NCBI RefSeq assembly: GCF_000760095.1 | Contig: NZ_JNAR01000017.1 | Coordinates: 111,266 to 175,265 of the forward strand | Origin: Prochlorococcus marinus str. MIT 9401 | GTDB lineage: Bacteria > Cyanobacteriota > Cyanobacteriia > PCC-6307 > Cyanobiaceae | Length of the DNA stretch: 64,000 nt | Direction of reading: 5' to 3' | Shown: piece after piece, positions 1 to 9,473 of the stretch | How the letters are laid out: each line of letters starts with the position of its first letter | Numbering within the stretch: the stretch's first letter is position 1 | Program-made: the position numbers and the translations under genes | Notes under the pieces: model-generated | What the model was told of the DNA's origin: nothing | The model's input: only the letters and a program-made list of their open reading frames with translations | The model's database searches: none

Positions 1-2
1 TT

Positions 3-1031
3 TTAAAAAAAGACTTCTCGTTAATCTTTGATGCAATGAATGCGGTTACAGGCCCATATGCAAATAATATTTTTGTTGAAAAAATGGGTCTTGTACCTGA
101 TTGTGTCATGAATGGTAACCCATTAAAAGATTTTGGAGGTTTACACCCTGATCCTAATCTTACTTACGCATCCCATTTGGCTGATTTGTTATTAAATAAA
201 AAATCTTATAGTTTTGGTGCTGCATGCGATGGAGATGGAGATAGGAATATGATTTTAGGAAGTGGATGTTTTGTAAATCCTAGTGATAGCCTTGCAGTTA
301 TCACTGCTAATACAAAATGTGTCCCTGGTTATAAAGATGGTATTACAGGTGTGGCACGATCCATGCCAACCAGCTCAGCTGTTGATAATGTTGCTCGAGC
401 ATTAAATATACCTTGTTTCGAGACACCTACTGGCTGGAAGTTTTTTGGAAATCTTTTAGATTCTAATTTAATTACTTTATGTGGAGAAGAAAGTTTCGGA
501 ACAGGCAGTAATCATGTTAGAGAGAAAGATGGGCTGTGGGCAGTTTTGTATTGGTTACAAGTTTTAGCTGAGAAAAAATGTTCGGTAAGTGATTTGATGC
601 AGAATCATTGGAAACAATTTGGTAGGAATTATTATTCAAGACATGATTATGAGGCAATTCCCTCAAATATTGCTAATCAAATCTTCGGTAATCTAACTTC
701 TATGCTCGAAAATTTAAAAGGAAATAGTTTTGCTGGGCATTTAGTTAAAGTTGCAGATAACTTTTCATATTTAGATCCCGTTGATAATTCTATAAGTGAA
801 AATCAAGGTTTAAGATTGGTCCTTGATGATAATTCGCGAGTAATTGTGCGCCTTTCTGGAACTGGAACTAAAGGTGCAACATTAAGACTTTACTTTGAGA
901 AATTTTTCGATCCTCAACAGAATCTTTCGTTAAATCCTCAGATCGCTTTGAAACCTCTAATAGATGATTTAGATACTTTATTGAATATTTCAAAACTTAC
1001 TCAAATGGAAACTCCTACAGTAATTACATAG
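3..1031 (+). CDS. pgm: Phosphoglucomutase, C-terminal part (5' end outside window)
   Basis: Interconverts glucose-1-phosphate and glucose-6-phosphate, the entry and exit of glycogen and sugar-nucleotide metabolism in the cytosol. The reading frame is open to the left edge, so the N-terminal domain with the catalytic serine is missing here. Visible family motifs are the Mg-binding loop CDGDGDRN (bases about 225-248), the sugar-recognition loop GEESFGTGSNH (about 482-514) and the phosphate-binding loop RLSGTGTKG of domain 4 (about 850-876). GEESFGTGS is typical of the phosphoglucomutase branch of the phosphohexomutase family. The next gene, rarA, follows after 33 bases on the same strand. Confidence 0.93.
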   Translation, partial: LKKDFSLIFDAMNAVTGPYANNIFVEKMGLVPDCVMNGNPLKDFGGLHPDPNLTYASHLADLLLNKKSYSFGAACDGDGDRNMILGSGCFVNPSDSLAVITANTKCVPGYKDGITGVARSMPTSSAVDNVARALNIPCFETPTGWKFFGNLLDSNLITLCGEESFGTGSNHVREKDGLWAVLYWLQVLAEKKCSVSDLMQNHWKQFGRNYYSRHDYEAIPSNIANQIFGNLTSMLENLKGNSFAGHLVKVADNFSYLDPVDNSISENQGLRLVLDDNSRVIVRLSGTGTKGATLRLYFEKFFDPQQNLSLNPQIALKPLIDDLDTLLNISKLTQMETPTVIT

Positions 1032-1064
1032 AATTGAAAGTAATGATTTTTTGATTTTATTTAT

Positions 1065-2354
1065 ATGCATTCAGAAAATTTATTTACTAATTATTCTCAA
1101 ATAGAAAATAATGCTCCTTTGGCAGATAAATTAAGACCAAAGAATTTGGAGGATTTTTTTGGTCAACAACCAATCCTGAATGAGAATTCGCTTTTAAGAA
1201 GTGCAATATTAAACGATAAGATTAGTAATTTTATTTTTTCTGGCCCGCCGGGTGTTGGAAAAACTACTCTAATTGAAATTATTTCTTTTAATACGCGGTC
1301 AAAATTAATTAAGTTAAATGCAGTATTTTCAAGTGTCAAAGAATTAAGAAATGAAATCGCTAATGCAAAAGATAGATTAATCAATTCAAAAAGAAAAACA
1401 ATTTTATTTATCGATGAGGTTCATAGATTTACATCAGTTCAGCAAGATGCTTTATTACCTTCAATAGAAAATGGAACTATAACTTTTATTGGTGCTACAA
1501 CTGAAAACCCTTTCTTTGCTGTTAATAAGGCGCTTGTTAGTAGGTCTCGTATTTTTACATTACTTCCTTTGGCAGAAAATGATTTGCAGAAAATAATACA
1601 AAAAGTCATCACTCACTATTCAAAACAAAAAGATTCAAAAAAGGTTTATTTAACTCAAGATGCTATAAGTCATTTAATTAAATATTCTGGCGGAGATGCA
1701 AGGACATTAATCAATGCGCTAGAGATGGCCATAGAAACAACTGCTGAAAATAATGCTAAAGAAATCGCCATTAATCTCTCAATAGCAGAGGATGCACTAC
1801 AAAAGAAAAATATTGTTTACGATAAAAATGGTCAAAATCATTACGATGTAATAAGTGCCTTCATCAAGTCCATTAGAGGTTCTGATCCAGATGCAACTTT
1901 ATTCTGGCTTGCGAATATGGTGGAGGCTGGTGAAGATCCAAATTTTATTTTTAGAAGACTACTTATATCTGCCAGTGAAGATATTGGAATAGCAGATCCT
2001 AATGCCATAGTAGTTGTACAATCCTGTTGTGATGCTTTTGATAGAGTTGGTTTTCCAGAAGGATTATATTTTTTAACGCAAGCTTCTTTATATTTAGCTA
2101 TTTCTCCAAAAAGTAATAGTACGAAAAGTATTTTTAAAGCAATTGAAAAAATCAAATCTACAAATGTTTTTGATGTTCCACTTCATTTAAAAAATAATTC
2201 CAATAGTTATGTCAATCCTCATAATTATCCAGATAATTGGGTCGTACAAGAATATCTTCCTAAATCTTTAAGAGGTTTAAAAATATGGGAACCAAATAAT
2301 AATGGATGGGAAAAAACTCAATATGAAGAACTGCTTAGAAGAAAAAAAAATTAA
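1065..2354 (+). CDS. rarA: Replication-associated recombination protein A (RarA/MgsA AAA+ ATPase)
   Basis: AAA+ ATPase related to clamp-loader subunits, acting at stalled replication forks. Walker A GPPGVGKTT lies at residues 60-68, Walker B ILFIDEVH at 113-120 and sensor 1 FIGATTEN at 141-148. The sensor-2 region reads GGDARTLINALE, and the C-terminal half carries the family tetramerisation region (RRLLISASEDIG). Length 429 aa is normal for the family. It starts at an ATG shortly after pgm. Its stop overlaps by 4 bases the end of the convergent phosphopantetheinyl transferase gene. Confidence 0.9.
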   Translation: MHSENLFTNYSQIENNAPLADKLRPKNLEDFFGQQPILNENSLLRSAILNDKISNFIFSGPPGVGKTTLIEIISFNTRSKLIKLNAVFSSVKELRNEIANAKDRLINSKRKTILFIDEVHRFTSVQQDALLPSIENGTITFIGATTENPFFAVNKALVSRSRIFTLLPLAENDLQKIIQKVITHYSKQKDSKKVYLTQDAISHLIKYSGGDARTLINALEMAIETTAENNAKEIAINLSIAEDALQKKNIVYDKNGQNHYDVISAFIKSIRGSDPDATLFWLANMVEAGEDPNFIFRRLLISASEDIGIADPNAIVVVQSCCDAFDRVGFPEGLYFLTQASLYLAISPKSNSTKSIFKAIEKIKSTNVFDVPLHLKNNSNSYVNPHNYPDNWVVQEYLPKSLRGLKIWEPNNNGWEKTQYEELLRRKKN

Positions 2355-3007
2355 AAATTTTTCGAACAGCAAATAATCTCAGGATTAAAAGAAGTTTTTT
2401 CTTCGTAGGCTAAAGCTATAGTCCAATTATGGAAGTTTATCTGTGAATAATTTAAATGTATATTTTTCTTCTTGTGAATTAACTCTTTTGGCTTTTCAAA
2501 AAATTGCCAATATTGAATGTCGTTAGCTATTTTTCCATGATCCCATTTTATAGCCGCTTCAACAGCACACCATTGATTTAATATCATATTTTTTGTTAAA
2601 TAATTATTATGGTTTGATTTATTGGTATGAAAAAAATATTTTTTTGCAAATTTTGTATGGTTAAAATCTCTATCTGTTCTCTCAATATCAATCCCTATTT
2701 TGCCTTTATGCCAGACTATAATGATGGCATCCTTGCAATGACTTAAACTGATATTACCCATACCTGAAGGTAAACTTGGAGGTTTTCCAGGTTGAGCATT
2801 AATTGGAATTTCTAGGGGGTCTAAATCAAAAAGTGTTGAAAGTGATTGTCGTAAATAAGCTCTTGTTTCTAAGAAAATCTTTGATCTTGAATTTGTTAGT
2901 TTTTTTGCAGTTTTAATTTCTTCTATAGTTGCGACATCTTGCACACCTTTAATCTCATAAAACCAAATTTTTGGTATTTTATATTCATACTCATTTAATA
3001 ATTTCAA
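2351..3007 (-). CDS. 4'-phosphopantetheinyl transferase (Sfp/HetI type)
   Basis: Transfers the phosphopantetheine arm of CoA to carrier proteins, most likely the fatty-acid acyl carrier protein. The Mg-binding motif IGIDIER is at residues 104-110 and the second signature, usually WxxKEA, reads WCAVEAAIKW at 146-155; the usual Lys before Glu is replaced by Val. At 218 aa it has the length of the Sfp type rather than the short AcpS type. The only workable start is TTG at 3007, because an in-frame stop lies at 3014-3016. Its first base is also the first base of the divergent bcp gene. Confidence 0.85.
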   Translation of the reverse strand: MKLLNEYEYKIPKIWFYEIKGVQDVATIEEIKTAKKLTNSRSKIFLETRAYLRQSLSTLFDLDPLEIPINAQPGKPPSLPSGMGNISLSHCKDAIIIVWHKGKIGIDIERTDRDFNHTKFAKKYFFHTNKSNHNNYLTKNMILNQWCAVEAAIKWDHGKIANDIQYWQFFEKPKELIHKKKNIHLNYSQINFHNWTIALAYEEKTSFNPEIICCSKNF

Positions 3008-3474
3008 TGGCTCTTAAGGTTGGCGACAAAGCACCAGAATTTAAATTAAAAGATTCTTTTGAGAAAGAAGTTTCTCTTAGTGATTTTAAAGGTAAAAGAA
3101 TAATACTATATTTTTATCCAAAAGATAATACTCCTGGATGTACTAAAGAAGCATGTAATTTTAAAGAGAATTGGGATTTACTCCAAAAAAATAATATTGT
3201 TGTCCTCGGTATTAGTAAAGATAATGCATCCTCTCATCAGAAGTTTATAGAAAAATTTAATTTACCTTTTATTCTTTTAACTGATCCTGAACCTTTTAAA
3301 GTTTCTTCTGATTACGATAGTTATGGACTGAAAAAATTCATGGGAAAAGAATATATGGGAATGATGAGAAATACTTTTTTAATTGATACTGAAGGTAACA
3401 TCGAAAAAATTTACTTAAAGGTAAAAGCTGCAATAATGGCTGATCATATAATTGCAGACCTTGGGTTAAGCTAA
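3007..3474 (+). CDS. bcp: Thioredoxin-dependent peroxiredoxin (Bcp/PrxQ)
   Basis: Reduces hydrogen and alkyl peroxides with thioredoxin-supplied electrons. The 155-aa product from the ATG at 3007 begins MALKVGDKAPEF, the usual PrxQ opening. The active-site stretch PGCTKEAC (residues 43-50) has the peroxidatic Cys45 and the resolving Cys50 five residues later, as in 2-Cys PrxQ. A longer frame opens upstream but would run into the divergent gene, so this start is preferred. The 3' end overlaps the convergent coaX gene by 9 bases. There is no intergenic space at its 5' end, so any promoter must lie within the transferase coding sequence. Confidence 0.92.
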   Translation: MALKVGDKAPEFKLKDSFEKEVSLSDFKGKRIILYFYPKDNTPGCTKEACNFKENWDLLQKNNIVVLGISKDNASSHQKFIEKFNLPFILLTDPEPFKVSSDYDSYGLKKFMGKEYMGMMRNTFLIDTEGNIEKIYLKVKAAIMADHIIADLGLS

Positions 3475-4161
3475 TTTTTTTATGGACAAGTGGTGAATAA
3501 TCATCCCCTCCATAACTAAATTAGGAGCTTTGATAATATTTTCTTTTTTAGTTTTTAGAGATTTTGTGATTAATTGAGAGTCTCCTCCACAGATTATTAA
3601 AATATCCTTTTCGGGATTAAATAAACTATTAATTACGCTAGTAATAGAGTTGATTACTCCTTTTAAGATTGCATCTTCTGTATTAATTAAAAAATCTTTG
3701 AGCGGAATATCATATTTTTTGGGAACTTTAAGATTTTTTGTATTTTGTTCCATTGATTTTAATTGTGTTAGAAAACCTGGAATAAGTTGACCTCCAATAA
3801 TAGACCCATTTGAATTTAATTTTGTTATTGAAAATATTGTTCCAAAATCTGCAATTAGCAAATCTTTTTTGCAAGGGTTTTCAATAATTTTTAAAGCGGC
3901 AATAGAGGCAAGAGCTCTATCAACTCCAAAATAATCAGGAAGATTTGATAATTGGATATCTTTAGTTTTTATTTCATTTTCTTTTTTCAGCAAAAAATTT
4001 GGTAATTTTCCTACGGAAGCCCAAATTAATTGATCAAGATCTATATTTTCGGGAACTTCTTGCTCTTTATTGGTATGGAAGAATTTAGATTGATATTTAG
4101 AATATTTAGCCCAATGAAGCCTACTATTGCCTACTAATAGAAAATTTATATCTGAGACCAT
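3466..4161 (-). CDS. coaX: Type III pantothenate kinase (CoaX), divergent
   Basis: First step of coenzyme A synthesis. The family's second and third motifs are clear: GVDRALASIAA (residues about 79-89) and ADFGTIFSITK (about 104-114) with following IIGGQLIPGF. The first motif, normally D-x-G-N-T/S near the N terminus, reads LLVGNSRLHW, so the expected Asp is a hydrophobic residue. The 231-aa length fits the family. It lies 15 bases downstream of cysH on the same strand and probably shares its transcript. The phosphopantetheinyl transferase two genes away uses CoA as donor. Confidence 0.8.
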   Translation of the reverse strand: MVSDINFLLVGNSRLHWAKYSKYQSKFFHTNKEQEVPENIDLDQLIWASVGKLPNFLLKKENEIKTKDIQLSNLPDYFGVDRALASIAALKIIENPCKKDLLIADFGTIFSITKLNSNGSIIGGQLIPGFLTQLKSMEQNTKNLKVPKKYDIPLKDFLINTEDAILKGVINSITSVINSLFNPEKDILIICGGDSQLITKSLKTKKENIIKAPNLVMEGMIIHHLSIKKLA

Positions 4162-4176
4162 TATTCTATGATCAAT

Positions 4177-4899
4177 TTAATTATTAGTATGTATTCCACA
4201 TTCTTGTTTAATCCCCCCAAATCTTGTATCTCTGCCTTTTGTTTCAGTACCATCGGGACTGCTTGAATGCCAATCTCCTACGGAAGAATAACCTTTGATA
4301 AAAAGTGGATGGGCAGGTAAATTATTCTCTTCCATATAATAAAAAATATCTTTATTTGTCCAATTTAATAAAGGTCTTAAAGATAGTCTTTGACGAATTA
4401 GGTCTATGAATTTCATTTTGTTTCTATTTTCTGTTTGACTAGATCTAACACCGCTTGCCCAGCAGAAAATATCATATTTTTCTAGACCATTTTCTAAAGG
4501 TTTTATCTTTCTCAATTCATGATACTTATCTAAATCACTCTCTTTTTTTGTTTCCCATAGTTTTCCGTATTTGGCCTCCATTCTTGCTGGAGATAATTCA
4601 CTTTGCAGAACTTCAACTTCTAAAGATAAATTATCGATAAGCTTTTCAGCGTAATGGTATGTTTCTGGAGGAAGGTAACCTGTATCTATCCAAAATATTT
4701 TGATTTTTTTTTGTAGAGATAATTTACTGACCATATCTAAGAGGACTGATGACTGTATGCCAAAACTTGTTGTAATAGCAAATTGATTATCAAACTTTTC
4801 ATAACCCCAAGTAAGCATCCCTTGAGGTTTCATATCTACAAGCTCTTGATTATATTTCTTCAAGTTAGTTTGAATATCTTTGTGGATCTTTTCAATCAT
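4177..4899 (-). CDS. cysH: Phosphoadenosine phosphosulfate (PAPS) reductase
   Basis: Reduces PAPS to sulfite in assimilatory sulfate reduction, using thioredoxin or glutaredoxin. The PP-loop TTSFGIQSSV is near residues 43-52, the substrate loop DTGYLPPET at 72-80 and the catalytic ECGIH tail at 233-237 (Cys234). The Cys-Cys pairs that bind an iron-sulfur cluster in APS reductases are absent, which argues for PAPS rather than APS as substrate. Divergent from the type-2 NADH dehydrogenase gene and followed by coaX. Confidence 0.92.
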   Translation of the reverse strand: MIEKIHKDIQTNLKKYNQELVDMKPQGMLTWGYEKFDNQFAITTSFGIQSSVLLDMVSKLSLQKKIKIFWIDTGYLPPETYHYAEKLIDNLSLEVEVLQSELSPARMEAKYGKLWETKKESDLDKYHELRKIKPLENGLEKYDIFCWASGVRSSQTENRNKMKFIDLIRQRLSLRPLLNWTNKDIFYYMEENNLPAHPLFIKGYSSVGDWHSSSPDGTETKGRDTRFGGIKQECGIHTNN

Positions 4900-4994
4900 T
4901 CTTCAGTTTATTTAGGAGTTTAATTTTATTTCGCTCAATTTAAAAATTATTCGTATAGTTTAATAATACATTTACGCATAACAATATCTCTCTA

Positions 4995-6188
4995 ATGAAA
5001 TCGATACAAAAACCAATAGTAATAGTTGGAGCAGGTTTTGCAGGTATGACATTTGCTTTGAATTTAAAGGATCTTAATCCTTCTTTACCCATTCTTGTGG
5101 TTGATTCTGAAACTAACTTTATTTTTAAACCTTTAATGTACGAAGTTTTAAGTAAAGAAATAAGAAGTTGGGAAGCCGCCCCAAAATTTGCAAATATTTT
5201 TTCTGATGCCGGTATAACTTTTTTAAGAAATTGTTTAACCAAGATTTCCTTTAAAGAAAATATTCTTGAATTTAGTGACGAATTAAAATTAAGCTATCAG
5301 TATCTCGTTCTTTGTACAGGATCTATTCCAAATAGTTTTTTTATAAAAGGTGTACATGAAAATTGTTATTTTTTTAATGATTTGAATGATTTAAATAAAT
5401 TAAATTCTTTTTTAAAAAAATCACAAGATACTGCGTTGCATAAAAAGTTATTCATAGTTGGAGGTGGTCCCTCTGGCATCGAGTTAGCATGCAAAATTAA
5501 AGATATATTTACAGACCAATTTGAAATTAATGTAATAGAAAAATCAAACGAAATCTTAAATAAAAACAAAATTTTCAATAGAGAACAAGCAGAGAAGGCG
5601 TTAGAAAAAAGAAAAATCAACGTTCTTTTGAATTCCACAGTTAAAGAAGTCTCAGAAACTAAGATTAGTATTTCTAGCGAGGTTGGAATAACTTCCTTGG
5701 ATAAGGATATTGTTATTTGGACAGCAGGTGTTAAACCTAATTTGTCCTATTTGGAAACTGATGAAATAACAAAAAAATTTGGAAGAATTTTAGTTGATAA
5801 TAATTTTCAAATAGAAAACTATAAAAACTGTTTTGCTATTGGCGATATTTCACTTATTGAAGGAATGGAAGATTTACCTATAACAGCTCAAGTTGCTATG
5901 CAGGAAGGGAATCATCTGGCTAAAAATCTAGAACTATTAATTCAAGGAAAGGATCCTTTACCTTTTGAATTCCAAGACAATGGTGAAATGATTAGCTTAG
6001 GAATAGGCGAAGCTTCAATTTCTGGGCTTGGTATTACGTTATGTGGAAAATTAGCTTTTGAGACAAGAAGACTTATATATAATTCCAAGTTGCCTGATAT
6101 TTCAGAACGCTTAAAATCTGCATCTTCATGGATATTCCAAAAAAAATCTATTTTTAAAAGGTTTCTTAAAAAAGATAATTCAATTTAA
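4995..6188 (+). CDS. ndb: Type 2 NADH dehydrogenase (NDH-2)
   Basis: Single-subunit, non-proton-pumping flavoprotein passing electrons from NAD(P)H to quinone at the membrane surface. Two dinucleotide folds are visible: GAGFAG at residues 12-17 for FAD and GGGPSG at 156-161 for NAD(P)H. The second FAD motif is near NCFAIGDISLI, followed by PITAQVAMQEG. At 397 aa it is in the normal range. The C-terminal tail is basic and amphipathic, consistent with peripheral membrane attachment. It is first of four co-directional genes; the transporter downstream follows after 49 bases. Confidence 0.85.
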   Translation: MKSIQKPIVIVGAGFAGMTFALNLKDLNPSLPILVVDSETNFIFKPLMYEVLSKEIRSWEAAPKFANIFSDAGITFLRNCLTKISFKENILEFSDELKLSYQYLVLCTGSIPNSFFIKGVHENCYFFNDLNDLNKLNSFLKKSQDTALHKKLFIVGGGPSGIELACKIKDIFTDQFEINVIEKSNEILNKNKIFNREQAEKALEKRKINVLLNSTVKEVSETKISISSEVGITSLDKDIVIWTAGVKPNLSYLETDEITKKFGRILVDNNFQIENYKNCFAIGDISLIEGMEDLPITAQVAMQEGNHLAKNLELLIQGKDPLPFEFQDNGEMISLGIGEASISGLGITLCGKLAFETRRLIYNSKLPDISERLKSASSWIFQKKSIFKRFLKKDNSI

Positions 6189-6237
6189 ACTTTTTTGAGA
6201 TATTGTTTTTGGGTATATTGAGCTAAATAAGTTTCAT

Positions 6238-8046
6238 ATGAATTTAATTGCATTAGTTAGTAATAATTTTGATGCGTTTATAACGGTAGTTGTTTTAATA
6301 ATGTCAATAATTTTGTTTATCAAAAATACTATTGCTCCAGAATTGACTGGCTTGTTATGTGTTGGAATATTTATAGCCACAGGGGTTCTTTCTCCTGAAA
6401 AAGCTTTAGCCGGATTTGGTAGCCCATCTTTAATTACCCTTATGGGTTTATTTGCAGTTTCTTCTGCATTATTTAAAAGTGGTGCGTTAGATAGAGTAAG
6501 AGAATTGATTTCTTCTGAAAGTATTAGAACGCCAAGGAAATTAATTTCTTTAATAGCTTTTTTGATTGCTCCAATATCTGGAATTGTTCCTAATACTCCT
6601 GTAGTGGCATCTTTGTTACCTTTGATTGAAGGTTGGTGCGAGCGTAGAAATATATCACCATCGAAAGTTTTATTACCTCTTTCTTTTGCTACTTTACTAG
6701 GTGGAACTCTGACATTATTAGGCAGCTCAGTAAATCTTCTTGTAAGTGATATTAGTCAACAGTTAGGTTATGGAGCTTTGGAATTATTTAGTTTAACTTC
6801 AATTGGAATTCCTGTATGGCTTATAGGTACAACTTACATGATTCTAGTTTCTGATATGCTTTTGCCAGATAGAGGGCGAGATAAAGAGTTTATTAAAAAT
6901 GGGGATATGAATATATACTTTACTGAAGTTACTATTCCCTCTACTTCAGAATTAGTTGGGCAATCTGTCAGAAACAGTAGATTACAAAGACGATTTGACG
7001 TTGATGTTTTGGAATTGCAACGAAATGGAAAAGTTATTCTTCCTCCTTTGGCAGATAGAAAGATTGAACCAGACGATAGATTAATAATACGCGTTACAAG
7101 GGCAGACTTATTTAGGTTACAGCAGGAACATACCATTCTTTTAGGAGAAAATAAAACATCTTTCGACGGAGCTAATGTGTTCTCAGATGATGAAGGTACC
7201 AAAACCTTTGAAGCTTTGTTACCAGCAGGCTCAACTTTAGCTGGTGCAAGTTTGAGAGAATTAAGATTCAGGCAACGTCATAATGCAACAGTTTTAGCAC
7301 TGAGAAGAGGTCAACAAACTGTTCAGGAGAGATTAGGCCAAGCTGTTTTAAGAGCAGGCGATGTCTTATTATTGCAAGCGCCTTTGGATTCAATAAGAGG
7401 TTTACAGGCTAGTAACGATTTGCTTATTTTAGATCAATTTGAAGATGATTTACCTGTCTTGATAAAAAAACCAATCTCGATTGCAATTGCAATAGGAATG
7501 GTGGTTTTGCCTTCGGTTACTAATATTCCACTTGTAGGGTCAGTTCTTTTGGCAGTGATTGCAATGGTTGCGTTTGGATGTTTAAGACCCGCAGAAATAC
7601 AAAAATCTATCAGGTTAGACGTTATTTTATTGCTGGGATCTTTATCGTGTTTTAGTGTTGCTATGCAGGCAACAGGATTAGCAGATTTAATTGCAGTTAA
7701 TCTTAATTTTGCTCTTGATGGGCTGCCTTTGTATTTTTCATTAGTCGTAATTTTTGTATCGACCGTTATTCTTACACAATTTATTAGTAATGCTGCTTCA
7801 GTTGCTTTAATATTACCCGTCGCTATTGAATTTTCAAATGTTTTAGGGATTTCACCAAATGCTTTAATAATGCTTGTTTTATTTGGAGCAAGTCAATCTT
7901 TCCTTACTCCAATGGGTTATCAAACAAATTTAATGGTCTACGGGCCTGGTAGATATAGATTTTTTGATATCGCAAAATACGGAGCCGGATTAACACTTAT
8001 AATGTCACTAATAGTTCCAGCATTGATAATTTTAGATTTCAAATAA
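6238..8046 (+). CDS. SLC13/DASS-type transporter with two internal RCK-C (TrkA-C) domains
   Basis: Predicted Na+-coupled anion (sulfate or dicarboxylate) permease. Hydrophobic segments occupy roughly residues 1-210 and 420-602. The soluble middle carries two TrkA-C-like domains, each ending in a D-R-L or G-D-V-L-L strand: the first from TEVTIPSTSELVGQSV through DDRLIIRV, the second from EALLPAGSTLAGASL through AGDVLLLQ. The SNAASVALILP motif resembles the second conserved half of the family. The KtrB-like gene starts 5 bases downstream and a KtrA-like gene follows, so this is probably one transport operon. The substrate cannot be read from sequence. Confidence 0.8.
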   Translation: MNLIALVSNNFDAFITVVVLIMSIILFIKNTIAPELTGLLCVGIFIATGVLSPEKALAGFGSPSLITLMGLFAVSSALFKSGALDRVRELISSESIRTPRKLISLIAFLIAPISGIVPNTPVVASLLPLIEGWCERRNISPSKVLLPLSFATLLGGTLTLLGSSVNLLVSDISQQLGYGALELFSLTSIGIPVWLIGTTYMILVSDMLLPDRGRDKEFIKNGDMNIYFTEVTIPSTSELVGQSVRNSRLQRRFDVDVLELQRNGKVILPPLADRKIEPDDRLIIRVTRADLFRLQQEHTILLGENKTSFDGANVFSDDEGTKTFEALLPAGSTLAGASLRELRFRQRHNATVLALRRGQQTVQERLGQAVLRAGDVLLLQAPLDSIRGLQASNDLLILDQFEDDLPVLIKKPISIAIAIGMVVLPSVTNIPLVGSVLLAVIAMVAFGCLRPAEIQKSIRLDVILLLGSLSCFSVAMQATGLADLIAVNLNFALDGLPLYFSLVVIFVSTVILTQFISNAASVALILPVAIEFSNVLGISPNALIMLVLFGASQSFLTPMGYQTNLMVYGPGRYRFFDIAKYGAGLTLIMSLIVPALIILDFK

Positions 8047-8051
8047 ATAAA

Positions 8052-9455
8052 GTGAAATTCACAAGTAATGTTTACAGGTTAAAAGATTCTTACAGAAAAC
8101 TATCTGTACCTCAATTTACTATTGTTACAGGATTGGTTATTATTTTTTTTGGAACTTTAATTTTAAGTTCTCCTTTATGTTCATCTTCAAAGGTTGGATT
8201 GTGGGAAGCATTTTTTACATCTGCCTCTGCTATAACGGTAACTGGCTTGACCATAATAGATATTGGTGTTGATTTGACTTTTTTTGGCCAAGTTTTCTTG
8301 GCTTTAATGCTTTTATCAGGTGGTCTTGGATTAATGGCCATTACCACATTTCTTCAGGGTTTCGTTGTGAAGGGGACAAAGCTAAGAACTAGATTAGATA
8401 AAGGAAAAACTCTTGATGAATTCGGAGTTGGAGGAATTGGCCGAACTTTTCAAAGCATTGCTATTACTGCAACTTGTATCATATCTTTAGGTGCAATTGT
8501 TTTGTATTCTTTTGGATTTGTAGATATTCAAAATAATTGGGAAAGACTTTGGTCCTCAATTTTTCACAGCATATCTGCATATAACAACGCAGGTTTCTCT
8601 TTATGGACCAATAGTCTTCAAGACTATAGAACAAATTCTTTGGTTAATATTGTATTTGTTTTTCTCATTGTCATGGGTGGACTGGGATGGCGGGTGATTG
8701 ATGATATTTGGAGTCATAAAAAAAATCTTTCATACAGAAAATTGAGTCTTCACTCCAGACTAGTTATTAGGACAAGTTTGTCTCTAATATTATTCGGATC
8801 ATTAGGATTCTTTATTACTGAATCATTGCTAAATAGTCAATTTTTTAATGATTTGAATTTGTTTGAAAGGCTATTATCTTCAATCTTTGAAACAGTTAGT
8901 GCAAGAACTGCAGGCTTTACAAATTTTCCGATTTCTTTGAACTCAATTTCAGATACCGGTCTCTTGTTATTGATGACACTGATGTTTATTGGAGCAAGTA
9001 CTGGAGGAACTGGGGGAGGTATAAAAACAACTACATTTATTGCTTTGATGGCTGCTACAAGATCAACTTTAAGAGGTCAGAAAGATGTAATTATTAGTAA
9101 TAGATTAATTTCCGATAAAGTTATTCTAAAGGCAGTGGGAATCACAGTAGGATCTTTGCTTTTCGTAATTTTAATGGCAATGTTGCTAAGTACAACTAAT
9201 AGCTTTATTGAAAAAGAATCTTTCACCTTCTTAGAAATTCTCTTCACTTGTATATCTGCATTTGCAACAGTTGGTTTTGATATTGGTTTAACTGCAAAAT
9301 TAAATCATTTTGGCCAATTTATTCTTATTTTAGGTATGTTTGTGGGGAGACTTGGTATCCTTTTACTATTAAGTGCACTTTGGCAGGCTCTTTATAAGAG
9401 TAGAATTGATAGACAAAAGAGAATTGGCTACCCTAGGGCTGATCTTTATGTTTAG
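8052..9455 (+). CDS. ktrB: KtrB/TrkH-type cation (Na+/K+) transport subunit
   Basis: Integral membrane pore subunit of a Ktr-type K+ uptake system, dependent on or coupled to Na+. The four P-loops each keep their selectivity glycine: TVTGLTI, NNAGFSL, RTAGFTN and ATVGFDI. The loop GASTGGTGGGIKTTT is a family signature. Start is GTG at 8052, 5 bases after the preceding stop. The 467-aa length suits KtrB. The gene for the cytoplasmic RCK partner follows after 18 bases. Confidence 0.88.
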   Translation: MKFTSNVYRLKDSYRKLSVPQFTIVTGLVIIFFGTLILSSPLCSSSKVGLWEAFFTSASAITVTGLTIIDIGVDLTFFGQVFLALMLLSGGLGLMAITTFLQGFVVKGTKLRTRLDKGKTLDEFGVGGIGRTFQSIAITATCIISLGAIVLYSFGFVDIQNNWERLWSSIFHSISAYNNAGFSLWTNSLQDYRTNSLVNIVFVFLIVMGGLGWRVIDDIWSHKKNLSYRKLSLHSRLVIRTSLSLILFGSLGFFITESLLNSQFFNDLNLFERLLSSIFETVSARTAGFTNFPISLNSISDTGLLLLMTLMFIGASTGGTGGGIKTTTFIALMAATRSTLRGQKDVIISNRLISDKVILKAVGITVGSLLFVILMAMLLSTTNSFIEKESFTFLEILFTCISAFATVGFDIGLTAKLNHFGQFILILGMFVGRLGILLLLSALWQALYKSRIDRQKRIGYPRADLYV

Positions 9456-9473
9456 GATTCACTTATTTTTATT

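Noticed and set aside
4947..4968. ATTATT and AATAAT inverted repeat in the cysH-ndb spacer
   Set aside because: Short, AT-only arms are expected by chance in this base composition.
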